A stretch of 9,353 nucleotides of DNA from NCBI GenBank assembly GCA_002724895.1, contig PBQB01000054.1:1-9353 (forward strand), read 5' to 3'. Below, piece after piece: positions 1 to 7,349 of the stretch (position 1 is its first letter; each line of letters starts with the position of its first letter). The DNA comes from Flavobacteriales bacterium. Lineage in GTDB: Bacteria; Bacteroidota; Bacteroidia; Flavobacteriales; BACL11. A model generated the notes under the pieces. The model ran no database searches and had not been told where the DNA came from. It saw only the letters and a program-made list of their open reading frames with translations. Position numbers and translations under genes: made by a program.

Positions 1-96
1 TCAGCTCCATGCTATATGATGAATGGAGAAATTAAAGATATTTTTTCTAATATAGATCAAGCTATAGATAAGCTATGTTATTTTTTAAATTTATAG
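1..96 (+). CDS. C-terminal end of an unidentified protein (partial)
   Basis: Frame 1 is open from the first base of the window to a TAG at 94-96, giving 31 residues that end in DKLCYFLNL. The other two plus-strand frames close within the first 35 bases. The fragment holds two cysteines (residues 4 and 26) and a probable amphipathic helix (IFSNIDQAIDKLCYFL), typical of a protein's C-terminal helix. There is no membrane segment or motif I can assign, so I do not name a family. The gene begins outside the window, runs the same way as the next gene, and is separated from it by 61 bases containing a small hairpin. Confidence 0.55.
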   Translation, partial: SAPCYMMNGEIKDIFSNIDQAIDKLCYFLNL

Positions 97-109
97 TTTT
101 AGTGACATG

Positions 110-128
110 TTTTATGCTAGGCATAAGA
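110..128 (+). terminator. Small hairpin after the first gene, possible weak terminator
   Basis: TTATGC at 112-117 and GCATAA at 121-126 are perfect inverted repeats around a 3-base loop (TAG, 118-120). A T-G wobble and a further T-A pair extend the stem to 110-128. The following bases contain only a four-T run (130-133), which is poor for an intrinsic terminator. Its position, 14 bases after the stop codon of the first gene and 30 bases before the next start, suits a transcript end or a boundary between transcription units. It could equally be an operator-like palindrome or chance. Confidence 0.3.
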
Positions 129-157
129 ATTTTAAATATTTGATTTAATTTTATAAA

Positions 158-532
158 ATGAAAAATTTACTTTTTTTTACTTTTATTTTTTATGTGTCAT
201 TAAATGTTTTTTGTTCATTTCCGGTTCATGAAAATTTTAGTAATTCTAATAATTATTTTAGTCATAATTTAATTAATGATACAACTAAAAATAAATCAAA
301 ATCAATTGATGAATATCACCTTAGAATGCAACAACAAGGATTTGATATTAGTGAGTGCATGTGTGAAGATTGTAGAAAATTCAAAGGGATTGATCAAGTT
401 AGCACAAGGAAAAAGTCTAATCCTCTTGTAAATTTTGGAATTGGAATATTAATAGGAGTAGGCGTTGTTGCATTAATAATAGGTATTATACTATTTATAA
501 GTTTATATAGGTGGTCGTATTCATATAACTAA
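158..532 (+). CDS. Small secreted or membrane protein with CxCxxC motif and C-terminal membrane helix
   Basis: This 124-residue protein has an N-terminal hydrophobic signal sequence (residues 2-20) ending in FCSFPV. A low-complexity Asn/Ser-rich linker follows (about 26-50), then a polar segment with three cysteines, C67-x-C69-x-x-C72, then a basic patch (RKK, 84-86), and one strongly hydrophobic helix (about 91-116). That helix is rich in glycine, with a GxxxG at 96-100, a pattern common at helix-helix contacts. The layout recalls small Bacteroidota proteins with an 'SFPV' start, a variable linker and a C-terminal membrane domain; this resemblance is from memory. The cysteines could bind metal or form disulfides, but no function is established. 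The basic residues before the helix fit poorly with a cleaved signal peptide and an outside N-terminus, so topology is uncertain. The ATG at 158 is the only start that keeps the signal sequence. Confidence 0.75.
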   Translation: MKNLLFFTFIFYVSLNVFCSFPVHENFSNSNNYFSHNLINDTTKNKSKSIDEYHLRMQQQGFDISECMCEDCRKFKGIDQVSTRKKSNPLVNFGIGILIGVGVVALIIGIILFISLYRWSYSYN

Positions 533-553
533 GTTAAAATTTAATGGTTTTTT

Positions 554-922
554 ATGCTTAAAAAGATATTACTTGCATTATTTTTGCATTCAATTATCTT
601 AAGCTCATGCAGTAGAGAAAGTTGGAAGCCTGAAAATACAGTTCTTGGGTATATTGAATATTATGATATTTTGCACTATGATCATGCAAATAATACTGAT
701 GTTTATTTATATAATTTAGATCAACAAATTATACAACAAACTACTACTAATAGAAAAGGTGAATATGAGTTTAATAATATAATTAATGGAGAATATTATA
801 TATATGCATATAGAGAATCTGATTTAACCAATATAAAATATGATGGTTTTACCTATGATTTTATAGTGGATGGTTACACAGTAGTAATAGATACTTTAAC
901 TTTAAATATTAAATTAAATTGA
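554..922 (+). CDS. Small lipoprotein with a carboxypeptidase-regulatory-like (transthyretin/prealbumin-type) domain
   Basis: This 122-residue protein begins with a lipoprotein signal: KK at 3-4, a hydrophobic stretch, then the lipobox LSSC with the lipidated cysteine at residue 19. The mature part (about 30-122) has the alternating pattern of a small beta sandwich: TDVYLYN (48-54), then TTTNRKGEYEF (63-73) and INGEYYIYAY (77-86). This 'value, change, GxYxF, GxYxI' rhythm is characteristic of the carboxypeptidase regulatory-like and Cna-B-like folds common in Bacteroidota envelope proteins, usually as a module for binding or spacing. Here it is essentially the whole protein. The residues after the cysteine (SRES) do not resemble the acidic or lysine-rich surface-export signal described in some Bacteroidota, so a periplasmic-facing location is a reasonable guess. 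The gene begins 21 bases after its upstream neighbour and ends one base before the next start. Confidence 0.8.
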   Translation: MLKKILLALFLHSIILSSCSRESWKPENTVLGYIEYYDILHYDHANNTDVYLYNLDQQIIQQTTTNRKGEYEFNNIINGEYYIYAYRESDLTNIKYDGFTYDFIVDGYTVVIDTLTLNIKLN

Positions 923-923
923 A

Positions 924-1631
924 ATGGATTTAGAAAATAAAAATATACTAGTAACTGGTGGTAGTTTAGGTATTGGTAAAGAAACAGCTAAGGCATTAGT
1001 TGAAAAAGGGGCGAATGTACTAATAACAGGTAGGTCCCAAGATAGATTGATTAAGAGTCAACAATATACAAACGCAAAAAATATTATCAGCTTTGACATT
1101 TCTAATATTGCTGATATTAGTGTTAATGCAAAAAATTGTATTGATATATTAGACAATAGAGTAGATGTTTTAATTAATAATGCCGGTACAGGAGTTAGAA
1201 GGGACCTTGATAACTTAAATATTGATGATTTTTTAGCTGTATATAACACTAATGTCTTTGGTTTATCTTTATTAACAAAAGAGATTATTCCTCTAATGAA
1301 AGAAAGAAAGGGTGGGAGTATTATTAATATTGGTTCAACTGCAAGTTTAAAAGGATATAAGGGAGGAAGCATTTATGCTTCTTCTAAATTTGCTGTAAGA
1401 GCACTTACACAATGTTGGCAAGCTGAGTTAAGGCCATTTAATATTAAAGTAACTCAGGTTAATCCTAGTGAGGTTACTACTGCTTTTGCAAATAAAGAAA
1501 GAATTGAAAGATCAGAAATTCATAATAAGTTAACTTCTAAAGAAATTGCTCATGCAATTGTTTCTAGTCTAGAAATGGATGATAGAGGGTTCATTAATGA
1601 ACTAAATGTTTGGGCTACAAATCCTTTTTAA
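924..1631 (+). CDS. Short-chain dehydrogenase/reductase (classical SDR), NADP(H)-type by motif
   Basis: This 235-residue cytosolic oxidoreductase has a complete classical SDR layout. The nucleotide-binding motif TGGSLGIG lies at 11-18, the structural NNAG at 85-88, and the catalytic tetrad is Asn110, Ser138, Tyr151 and Lys155 (YASSK, 151-155). The arginine after the second strand (ITGR, 34-37) suggests a preference for NADP(H) over NAD(H), though this is inferred. The length is close to the usual 240-250. The C-terminal tail ending VWATNPF resembles SDRs annotated as 3-oxoacyl-ACP reductase-like or sugar dehydrogenase-like in Bacteroidota. The substrate cannot be read from the sequence, and FabG-like naming would be overreach. 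The start at 924 comes one base after the lipoprotein stop and puts the glycine-rich loop at the normal distance from the N-terminus, so translation is probably coupled. Confidence 0.92.
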   Translation: MDLENKNILVTGGSLGIGKETAKALVEKGANVLITGRSQDRLIKSQQYTNAKNIISFDISNIADISVNAKNCIDILDNRVDVLINNAGTGVRRDLDNLNIDDFLAVYNTNVFGLSLLTKEIIPLMKERKGGSIINIGSTASLKGYKGGSIYASSKFAVRALTQCWQAELRPFNIKVTQVNPSEVTTAFANKERIERSEIHNKLTSKEIAHAIVSSLEMDDRGFINELNVWATNPF

Positions 1632-1639
1632 TTTATAAC

Positions 1640-2800
1640 ATGCAATGTAAAACTGATAATATAAAGTCATGTTTCATGCTAGATCCAAATATTACTTATT
1701 TAAATCATGGATCTTTTGGAGCTTGTCCTAAGCCTATTTTTAAATCCTTGATTAGATGGCATAGAAAGCTAGAAAAGGAACCTGTAAGACATTTAGCTTT
1801 TGATTTATATAATTTTCTTCAAGATTCTAGATTTTCCCTTGCTGAATATATTAATTGTGATGCTGATGATTTAGCTTTCTTTCCTAATCCTTCAACTGCA
1901 CTAAATACGGTTTTAAGAAGTATAAATTTTAAAACTGATGATGAGGTTTTAAGTACTAATCATGAATATGGAGCAATGGACAGAGCATGGGATTTTATGT
2001 CAAAAAAGAAGGGTATTAAATACATTAAAAGAAATATTCAATTACCTATTGAATCAAAAGAGGTATTTATTAATGATTTTATTAAAGGAATTACGGATAA
2101 GACAAAAGTTATATTCTTAAGTCAGATTACAAGTGCTACTGCACTGGTTTTTCCTGTCAAGGAAATTTGTGATTATGCAAGAAAAAAAAATATAATTACA
2201 ATTATAGATGGTGCTCATGTTCCTGGTCATATTGAATTAGATATTATGCAAATTAATCCTGATTTTTATTCTGGTGCATGTCATAAATGGATGTGTTCTC
2301 CTAAAGGAGTCGCTTTTTTATATGCTAATAAAAAAATGCAAAATATTATAGAGCCATTGGTAATAAGCTGGGGATATGATGCTGAAAAACCAAGCCATTC
2401 ACAATTTTTAGATTATTTACAATGGCAAGGTACTAATGATATGTCAGCTTATTTAACAATTCCAGATACAATAAAATTTTTAAAAGAAAGAAATTGGAGA
2501 GAGGTTTCTGAAAAATGTAAAGAGTTAAATATATGGGCAAAAGAAAAAATTATTAGTGAACTTAAAGTAAAAGGTCTTTCTGATAATAAGTTTAATGCAA
2601 AACAAATGAGTAGTTTTTTTATGCATTTTGATGATGTATTTAACAATCAGTTAGATTTTTATAAAAAATACAAAATTCAAATTCCATTTTTTAAGTGGAA
2701 TGAAGAGACACTTTTTAGAATTTCTATACAAGCATACAATTCAAAAAAAGACATTGATATGCTTATTGATTCTTTTAAAAAATTTAAAAATATTAATTAA
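1640..2800 (+). CDS. Class V aminotransferase-fold PLP enzyme, isopenicillin N epimerase-like
   Basis: This 386-residue PLP-dependent enzyme resembles the group commonly annotated as isopenicillin N epimerase-like (CefD type). Numbered from the ATG at 1640, it shows the family N-terminus LDPNITYLNHGSFGACP (14-30), HEYGA (108-112), the cofactor-binding DGAH at 190-193 (Asp190 pairing with the pyridine nitrogen), the Schiff-base lysine Lys216 in CHKWM, the WQGTND motif (262-267), and Arg360 in LFRISIQAYN, the usual carboxylate-binding arginine. All key residues are present, so it should be active; epimerase, lyase (cysteine desulfurase-like) or transaminase chemistry cannot be told apart. The frame extends upstream to a TTG at 1610, overlapping the SDR by 22 bases, but I prefer 1640. 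It uses ATG, sits 8 bases after the SDR stop, and the extra ten residues match nothing expected. The pairing with the SDR suggests a shared metabolic step, which is inference. Confidence 0.9.
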   Translation: MQCKTDNIKSCFMLDPNITYLNHGSFGACPKPIFKSLIRWHRKLEKEPVRHLAFDLYNFLQDSRFSLAEYINCDADDLAFFPNPSTALNTVLRSINFKTDDEVLSTNHEYGAMDRAWDFMSKKKGIKYIKRNIQLPIESKEVFINDFIKGITDKTKVIFLSQITSATALVFPVKEICDYARKKNIITIIDGAHVPGHIELDIMQINPDFYSGACHKWMCSPKGVAFLYANKKMQNIIEPLVISWGYDAEKPSHSQFLDYLQWQGTNDMSAYLTIPDTIKFLKERNWREVSEKCKELNIWAKEKIISELKVKGLSDNKFNAKQMSSFFMHFDDVFNNQLDFYKKYKIQIPFFKWNEETLFRISIQAYNSKKDIDMLIDSFKKFKNIN

Positions 2801-2814
2801 ACACATATAAATAC

Positions 2815-4842
2815 ATGAAAAATATACTTTTAGAGAAGTTTGATACAGTTCCATTTTCTCAGATTAATGATGAAGATTTTTTGCCAGCAATTAAAGAGTT
2901 AATAAAGTTAAAAAAAGATGAAATTAATAATATTGTTTCAAATCAAGAAAAACCTAATTTTAAAAATACTATTGAGGCATTAGAAAATTCAGGAGATCAA
3001 TTAGAAAGAGTTACATTATTATTTTCAAATTTAAATAGTGCAGAAACAAATGATAATATCCAACAAATTGCTAAAGAGATAAAACCGCTTCTTGCTGAGT
3101 TATCTAATGATATTATTTTAAATGAAGACTTATTTGATAGAATTAAGATTGTTTATGATCAAAGGTCTAATTTGAAATTATCTCCTGAAGAAACAACACT
3201 ATTAAATAATATTTATAAGGATTTTTTTAGAAATGGTGCTAACCTTAGTTCTTCAGATAAAAAAATATTAAGAACTTTAGATAAAGAAATATCGTTATTA
3301 TCACTTAAATTTAATGAGAATCTTTTAGCTGATACAAATAATTATGAGATTCTTTTGAAAAATGAATCTGATTTAGATGGAGTTCCTGAAGGAGCAAAAG
3401 AAGCAGCATCAATTTTAGCTAAGCAAAAAGGTAAAAAAGGTTGGTTAATTACTTTAGATATACCTAGTTTTTTACCTTTTTTAAAATATTCTACAAATAG
3501 AGAATTAAGAAAAAAAATTAAGTTAGCTTTTGGTTCAAGATGCTTTAATCAAAATAGTTTTAATAATGAGGATATTGTTTTAACTATTAGTAAGTTAAGA
3601 TATAAAAGAGCTACACTATTAGGTTATTCTTCACATGCTGAGTTTATATTAGAGGAGAGAATGGCTAAAAAACCTAGTAATGTTATGTCTTTTTTAAATG
3701 AATTACTAGAGAAAGCATTACCTTTTGCAAAGAAAGAATTTAAAGAAATAGAAGAATTTGCAAAGAAAATTGATGGAATAGATATTCTAGAACCGTGGGA
3801 TTTTGATTATTATGCGGAAAAATTAAGAAAAAAACTTTTTAATTTAGATAGTGAAAGTTTAAGACCATTTTTAAAGTTAGACAATGTTCTTAATGGGGCT
3901 TTTAGAGTTGCTGAAAATTTGTTTGATCTTAATTTTAAAGAGGTTTTTAATATTGATGTTTATCATAAAGATGTAAGAACATTTGAGGTTTTAAACAATA
4001 AAAATGAATTAATTGCTCTTTTTTATTTAGATTTTCATCCAAGAGCTGGGAAAAGAGGAGGAGCTTGGATGACATATTTTAAAGGTCAAAAAAATATAGA
4101 TGGAAAGAATGAAAGACCTCATATAGCTAATGTATGTAATTTTACAAGTCCAACAGATGTAAAACCATCACTTATAACTTTTAATGAAATGCTAACATTA
4201 TTTCATGAATTTGGACATGGTTTACATGGGATGCTTGCAAATACCAAATATTCTAGTCTTTCAGGAGCAAACGTTCTTTGGGATTTTGTTGAGCTTCCAA
4301 GTCAAATATTAGAAAATTGGTGTTATGAAAAAGAATGTTTAGAAACATTTGCACAACATTATCAAACAGGAGAAGATATTCCAATGGAATTAATTGATAA
4401 AATTAAGAAGTCATCTACATTTTTACAAGGAACTCAAACTCTAAGACAGATTAGTCTTGGTCTTTTAGATATGTCTTGGCATAATTGTAATCCATCAGAA
4501 ATTAATAATGTAAAAAAACATGAGGAAAGTGCTATTTCAAAAACACAATTATTTAATAGGAAATATGATTCTATGTGTACTAGTGTTGCATTTGCTCATA
4601 TCTTTAGTGGTGGATATTCTTCGGGTTATTATAGTTATAAATGGGCAGAAGTTTTAGATGCTGATGCCTTTGAATTTTTTAAGGAAAATGGTGTGTTTAG
4701 TAAAAAAATTGGTCAATCTTTCAAAGATAATATTTTAAGTAAAGGTGGTACAGAAGAGCCAATGGTATTATATAAAAGATTTAGAGGAAAAGAACCAAGT
4801 ATTAATGCCTTATTAAAACGTTCAGGTTTAATAGAGAATTAA
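2815..4842 (+). CDS. M3-family zinc oligopeptidase (oligopeptidase A / dipeptidyl carboxypeptidase type)
   Basis: This 675-residue thimet-oligopeptidase-family enzyme is close to the roughly 680 residues of E. coli OpdA (PrlC) and Dcp. The zinc site is intact: HEFGH at 464-468 supplies His464, the catalytic Glu465 and His468, and Glu493 in DFVELPSQ is the third ligand. Upstream are the conserved KRGGAWM (413-419) and NVCNF (439-443), and downstream the GGYSSGYYSYKW block (599-610) with substrate-contacting tyrosines. Residues 1-200 form the usual helical first lobe. There is no signal peptide, so it should act in the cytoplasm, trimming short peptides left by larger proteases or from uptake. 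The catalytic half reads more like OpdA (WDFVELPSQILENWC) and the N-terminal half more like Dcp, so I give no gene symbol. It starts 14 bases after the PLP enzyme. Confidence 0.96.
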   Translation: MKNILLEKFDTVPFSQINDEDFLPAIKELIKLKKDEINNIVSNQEKPNFKNTIEALENSGDQLERVTLLFSNLNSAETNDNIQQIAKEIKPLLAELSNDIILNEDLFDRIKIVYDQRSNLKLSPEETTLLNNIYKDFFRNGANLSSSDKKILRTLDKEISLLSLKFNENLLADTNNYEILLKNESDLDGVPEGAKEAASILAKQKGKKGWLITLDIPSFLPFLKYSTNRELRKKIKLAFGSRCFNQNSFNNEDIVLTISKLRYKRATLLGYSSHAEFILEERMAKKPSNVMSFLNELLEKALPFAKKEFKEIEEFAKKIDGIDILEPWDFDYYAEKLRKKLFNLDSESLRPFLKLDNVLNGAFRVAENLFDLNFKEVFNIDVYHKDVRTFEVLNNKNELIALFYLDFHPRAGKRGGAWMTYFKGQKNIDGKNERPHIANVCNFTSPTDVKPSLITFNEMLTLFHEFGHGLHGMLANTKYSSLSGANVLWDFVELPSQILENWCYEKECLETFAQHYQTGEDIPMELIDKIKKSSTFLQGTQTLRQISLGLLDMSWHNCNPSEINNVKKHEESAISKTQLFNRKYDSMCTSVAFAHIFSGGYSSGYYSYKWAEVLDADAFEFFKENGVFSKKIGQSFKDNILSKGGTEEPMVLYKRFRGKEPSINALLKRSGLIEN

Positions 4843-4854
4843 TATCATATTAAC

Positions 4855-5379
4855 ATGAAAAAAATATTATTAATTGTTTTAAGTTTTCCAATAACTTTAG
4901 TTCTATACATTGTTTTGTTTAGTAATAGTATAAAGTATTCTGAAGAAATAATAATTAATGAAAATATTGATGCTGTTACCTTATTATTTGATAATCCTTA
5001 CAATATGAAGGAATATATGTATGGATTTCAAAGTTATAATTTAGTTAGTGGAAAAATAGGAGAAAATGGTTCTAAATCAGAAATAATTATTGAATATCTT
5101 AATGAGGATAGTACACAACATAAAATAGTCATGAATGAAGAAATAATTTTAAATAATTTACCAACTGAAAAAAAAGTAACTTATAAAGCAAATGGTGTAT
5201 TTAATATTGTTTCTAATCGATTTGAAAAAATATCTGAAAATAAAACAAGATTTATTAATGAACAAGAGTTTATTTTTAAAGGTTATAAAAAAATTATAGG
5301 ATTTTTTATGCCTTCAGTTTTTAAAGAGCAGAGCAAAGTCTACCTTCAAAACTTTAAAGATTTTGTTGAAAACCATTAG
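4855..5379 (+). CDS. Membrane-anchored SRPBCC (START-like) protein
   Basis: This 174-residue protein has an N-terminal membrane anchor (about residues 4-23, after MKK) followed by a single SRPBCC/Bet v1-type domain. The domain signs are the opening strand and helix EEIIINENIDAVTLLFDNPYNM (30-51), a central run of alternating strands ending in KVTYKANGVFNIVSNRFEKI (107-126), then TRFINEQEFIFKG (131-143) and a long C-terminal helix that starts around GFFMPSVFKEQSKVYLQNF (149-167). Proteins of this layout are common in Flavobacteriia and are annotated only as SRPBCC family; the fold makes a hydrophobic cavity, so lipid or small hydrophobic ligand binding is plausible. No catalytic residue can be pointed to. 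The hydrophobic start could be a cleaved signal peptide, but there is no convincing cleavage site. It begins 12 bases after the M3 peptidase and is the last gene of the plus-strand run. Confidence 0.85.
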   Translation: MKKILLIVLSFPITLVLYIVLFSNSIKYSEEIIINENIDAVTLLFDNPYNMKEYMYGFQSYNLVSGKIGENGSKSEIIIEYLNEDSTQHKIVMNEEIILNNLPTEKKVTYKANGVFNIVSNRFEKISENKTRFINEQEFIFKGYKKIIGFFMPSVFKEQSKVYLQNFKDFVENH

Positions 5380-5456
5380 AAACCAATTTTAAAGCTTTAT
5401 TTATTTTGTCTTATAATTAATATTATGTTAAATTATTTGAATAGTATTATACCCTA

Positions 5457-5476
5457 TCTTTTAATTAAATAAAAGA
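5457..5476. terminator. AU-rich hairpin at the convergent junction, possible shared terminator
   Basis: TCTTTTA at 5457-5463 and TAAAAGA at 5470-5476 are a perfect 7-base inverted repeat with a 6-base loop. It lies between two convergent genes, 77 bases after the plus-strand stop and 4 bases from the minus-strand stop codon. The symmetric arms put a T-rich arm in either transcript, so it could end transcription from both sides. Only one pair is G-C and no clean U-run follows on either strand, so it is weak by the usual standard and such repeats arise easily in DNA this AT-rich. The remaining bases of the 5380-5480 gap show no gene or other structure that I trust. Confidence 0.3.
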
Positions 5477-5480
5477 AATA

Positions 5481-7280
5481 TTATATATTATTAATTGAAT
5501 TAATTAGAAACAAAATATAATCCTTATGTTGCCTAGAAGAAAGGTTTCCAGTGTTAGTATTAATATTATTTTTAATCCAAAGTAAATTATAGTGTGCTGT
5601 ACTTTGTGAAATATTATCATATTTTGATTTATCATCAATAATCTTTATCAATCTCTTGATGTATGTAATCTGAAGATTTTGTCTTACTGTAGAAATATTT
5701 GAATTAAAATCTTCTTTAAATATAGAATTTCTTAAATCTATCATATAGTTAGGTAGTAGATATTCATTTCCATATAATTGAGAATTTGTTATTCTTAACA
5801 ATACTTTTGGATGAAGTAAATGGTTTAATAATCGATTTTGATATGTTAATATTCTTTGGTGAATAGTTGGGTCTTCAGAAACACTAAATCCTCTTCTTTG
5901 TGATTGGAGAAATGGAAAGATATCATCTTGTAATATAACTTTATTGCTAAAACCATATTTTGAGATAATATCCATTGCTTTTTGTTGATTTTCTAAGCTA
6001 ACACTTTCAAAAGGTTTTACTTTACTATTTTGATTAGTATGTGATAAATCAATATGCACGCCTCCAATTTGTCTTGAAACGATTTCTAAAGCATTAAAAT
6101 AGGAATAAACTAGTGTTCTATATGCCCTATATAATTCTTGGTAAGTATCATTATTTTTTGTATATTTTTCTTTTAATTCTCTAAGAATATTATTTATCAT
6201 ATTAATTCTCTGTAAAGAATGTTCCATAGGATTACTAGACAGATCATAAATCATTGCATTGGGATCTGTTCCCTTTCCAGGTGATCTCATATCTAATGCA
6301 TCGTTAGCAAAAGCTAAATTCTTTTCAGTTGATCTTGATAATATTTTTTTAAGACCGATTTTTTCTTGTTCCTCATTATTGAATTGAGAATATCCAAATT
6401 CTATGGCCCAATTATCATAAATACCTGGCTTTATATCAAAAAACAACCCTTGATTTTTTATATCTTTTGTAATATTAATAGCAGGATATTCCATTACAGA
6501 ATTACATACACCTCTTTTATTTACAATATCCTTGTTATTTAATTCTTCAGTACTTAAAAGAGTACTACCTTTAAAATTATGATTGAGACCTAATGTATGG
6601 CCAACTTCATGTAAAACTAATCTATAAAGAGACTGTTTAATTAGCTCCTTTTCCATTTCTGATCCTAAATCATATGCTTTGATATAATCTATTCCTAGTG
6701 ATGTTTCAATTTGTTGATATTTTCCAGCATTACAATATTGATTTAATGTATTTTCGTTAAAGTCATTAAATAAATCATCTTCATAGACTCTTCTAGTTAT
6801 ATATGACCATTCTAACATTATATCAGCACCAAGAATTTCTCCAGTTTTTGGATTTACAAATGATGGTCCATAGCCACCCCACGGAGGATTTGGTGAAGAT
6901 GTCCATCTTAAGACATTATATCTTATATCACCTGCTTCCCATGTTGCTGTATCTGGCTGAATTTTTACAATTATAGCATTTTTAAATCCTGCTTTTTCAA
7001 ACGCCATATTCCATGATTCTACTCCTTCTTTGATTATATCTCTTAATTCGTATGGAGTAGTATTTTCAATCCACCAAACAATTGGCTTAACTGGTTCAGA
7101 AAGATTTTTAGACGGATCTTTTTTTATTAAATTCCATCTATTAATAAAATCTCTATAATTTACACGATCTAAAGTTGTCATATGGTTAGTTTGTGTAGTA
7201 AAGTAACCTATTCTTGTGTCATCATACCTAGGCTTATAATTATTTTTTGGCATCTCTATTAAGCTATGTTGCACTAACAC
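5481..7280 (-). CDS. C-terminal catalytic part of the interrupted metalloprotease
   Basis: This 599-codon open part holds the entire catalytic unit. Counting from the GTG at 7280, it opens with LVQHSLIEMP (2-11), then the family block KPIVWWIENTTP (65-76), RYNVLRWTSS (120-129) and GYGPSFVNPKTGEILGADIM (136-155). The zinc motif HEVGHTLGLNH is at 224-234, with ligands His224, His228 and His234 and catalytic base Glu225, and Met263 in SVMEYPAIN as the Met-turn. This combination is the metzincin signature. The C-terminal block (about 420-599), including QRRGFSV and LLHPKVLLRITNSQLYGNEYLLP, continues to the normal family end, so the distal part is not truncated. The GTG is only the first start-like codon after the internal TAA; the frame is open back to 7346. 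Made from here, the product would have no signal peptide and would stay in the cytoplasm, away from its likely periplasmic or extracellular site. Confidence 0.85.
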   Translation of the reverse strand: MLVQHSLIEMPKNNYKPRYDDTRIGYFTTQTNHMTTLDRVNYRDFINRWNLIKKDPSKNLSEPVKPIVWWIENTTPYELRDIIKEGVESWNMAFEKAGFKNAIIVKIQPDTATWEAGDIRYNVLRWTSSPNPPWGGYGPSFVNPKTGEILGADIMLEWSYITRRVYEDDLFNDFNENTLNQYCNAGKYQQIETSLGIDYIKAYDLGSEMEKELIKQSLYRLVLHEVGHTLGLNHNFKGSTLLSTEELNNKDIVNKRGVCNSVMEYPAINITKDIKNQGLFFDIKPGIYDNWAIEFGYSQFNNEEQEKIGLKKILSRSTEKNLAFANDALDMRSPGKGTDPNAMIYDLSSNPMEHSLQRINMINNILRELKEKYTKNNDTYQELYRAYRTLVYSYFNALEIVSRQIGGVHIDLSHTNQNSKVKPFESVSLENQQKAMDIISKYGFSNKVILQDDIFPFLQSQRRGFSVSEDPTIHQRILTYQNRLLNHLLHPKVLLRITNSQLYGNEYLLPNYMIDLRNSIFKEDFNSNISTVRQNLQITYIKRLIKIIDDKSKYDNISQSTAHYNLLWIKNNINTNTGNLSSRQHKDYILFLINSINNI

Positions 7281-7346
7281 TGAAATTATTCTTGAGTCAG
7301 TAATAGCTCCCCCTCCTCTACTAGATGGATATTTACTTTCATAAGT

Positions 7347-7349
7347 TTA
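7347..7349 (-). other. Premature in-frame TAA inside the metalloprotease
   Basis: The plus strand reads TTA at 7347-7349, giving TAA between the Asn codon at 7350-7352 and the Thr codon at 7344-7346. It is the only stop in the frame between the ATG at 7973 and the end of the gene at 5481. TAT or TAC (Tyr), CAA (Gln), AAA (Lys), GAA (Glu), TCA (Ser) and TTA (Leu) all become TAA by one change. The family pattern favours Tyr. TAA ends several other genes here, so reassignment of the codon in this organism is ruled out. Confidence 0.9.

Noticed and set aside
105..119. Near repeat of catgttttatgctag at 105-119 and catgtttcatgctag around 1667
   Set aside because: Only about 15 bases match with one mismatch, the second copy is within the coding sequence of the PLP enzyme, and no third copy or flanking similarity was seen.
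135..142. AATATTTG, one mismatch from the Bacteroidota -7 promoter element TAnnTTTG
   Set aside because: I see no matching -33 TTTG at the proper distance, and one-mismatch hits are expected by chance in DNA this AT-rich.
1058..1372. Minus-strand open frame of 104 codons
   Set aside because: It lies wholly inside the SDR gene on the opposite strand, whose active-site motifs are intact; its translation shows no recognisable features and is a shadow.
2449..2646. Minus-strand open frame of 65 codons
   Set aside because: It lies within the PLP enzyme coding sequence and has no independent support.
5390..5399. Palindrome TAAAGCTTTA just after the SRPBCC gene
   Set aside because: It has no loop for a hairpin and no second copy nearby to suggest an operator.
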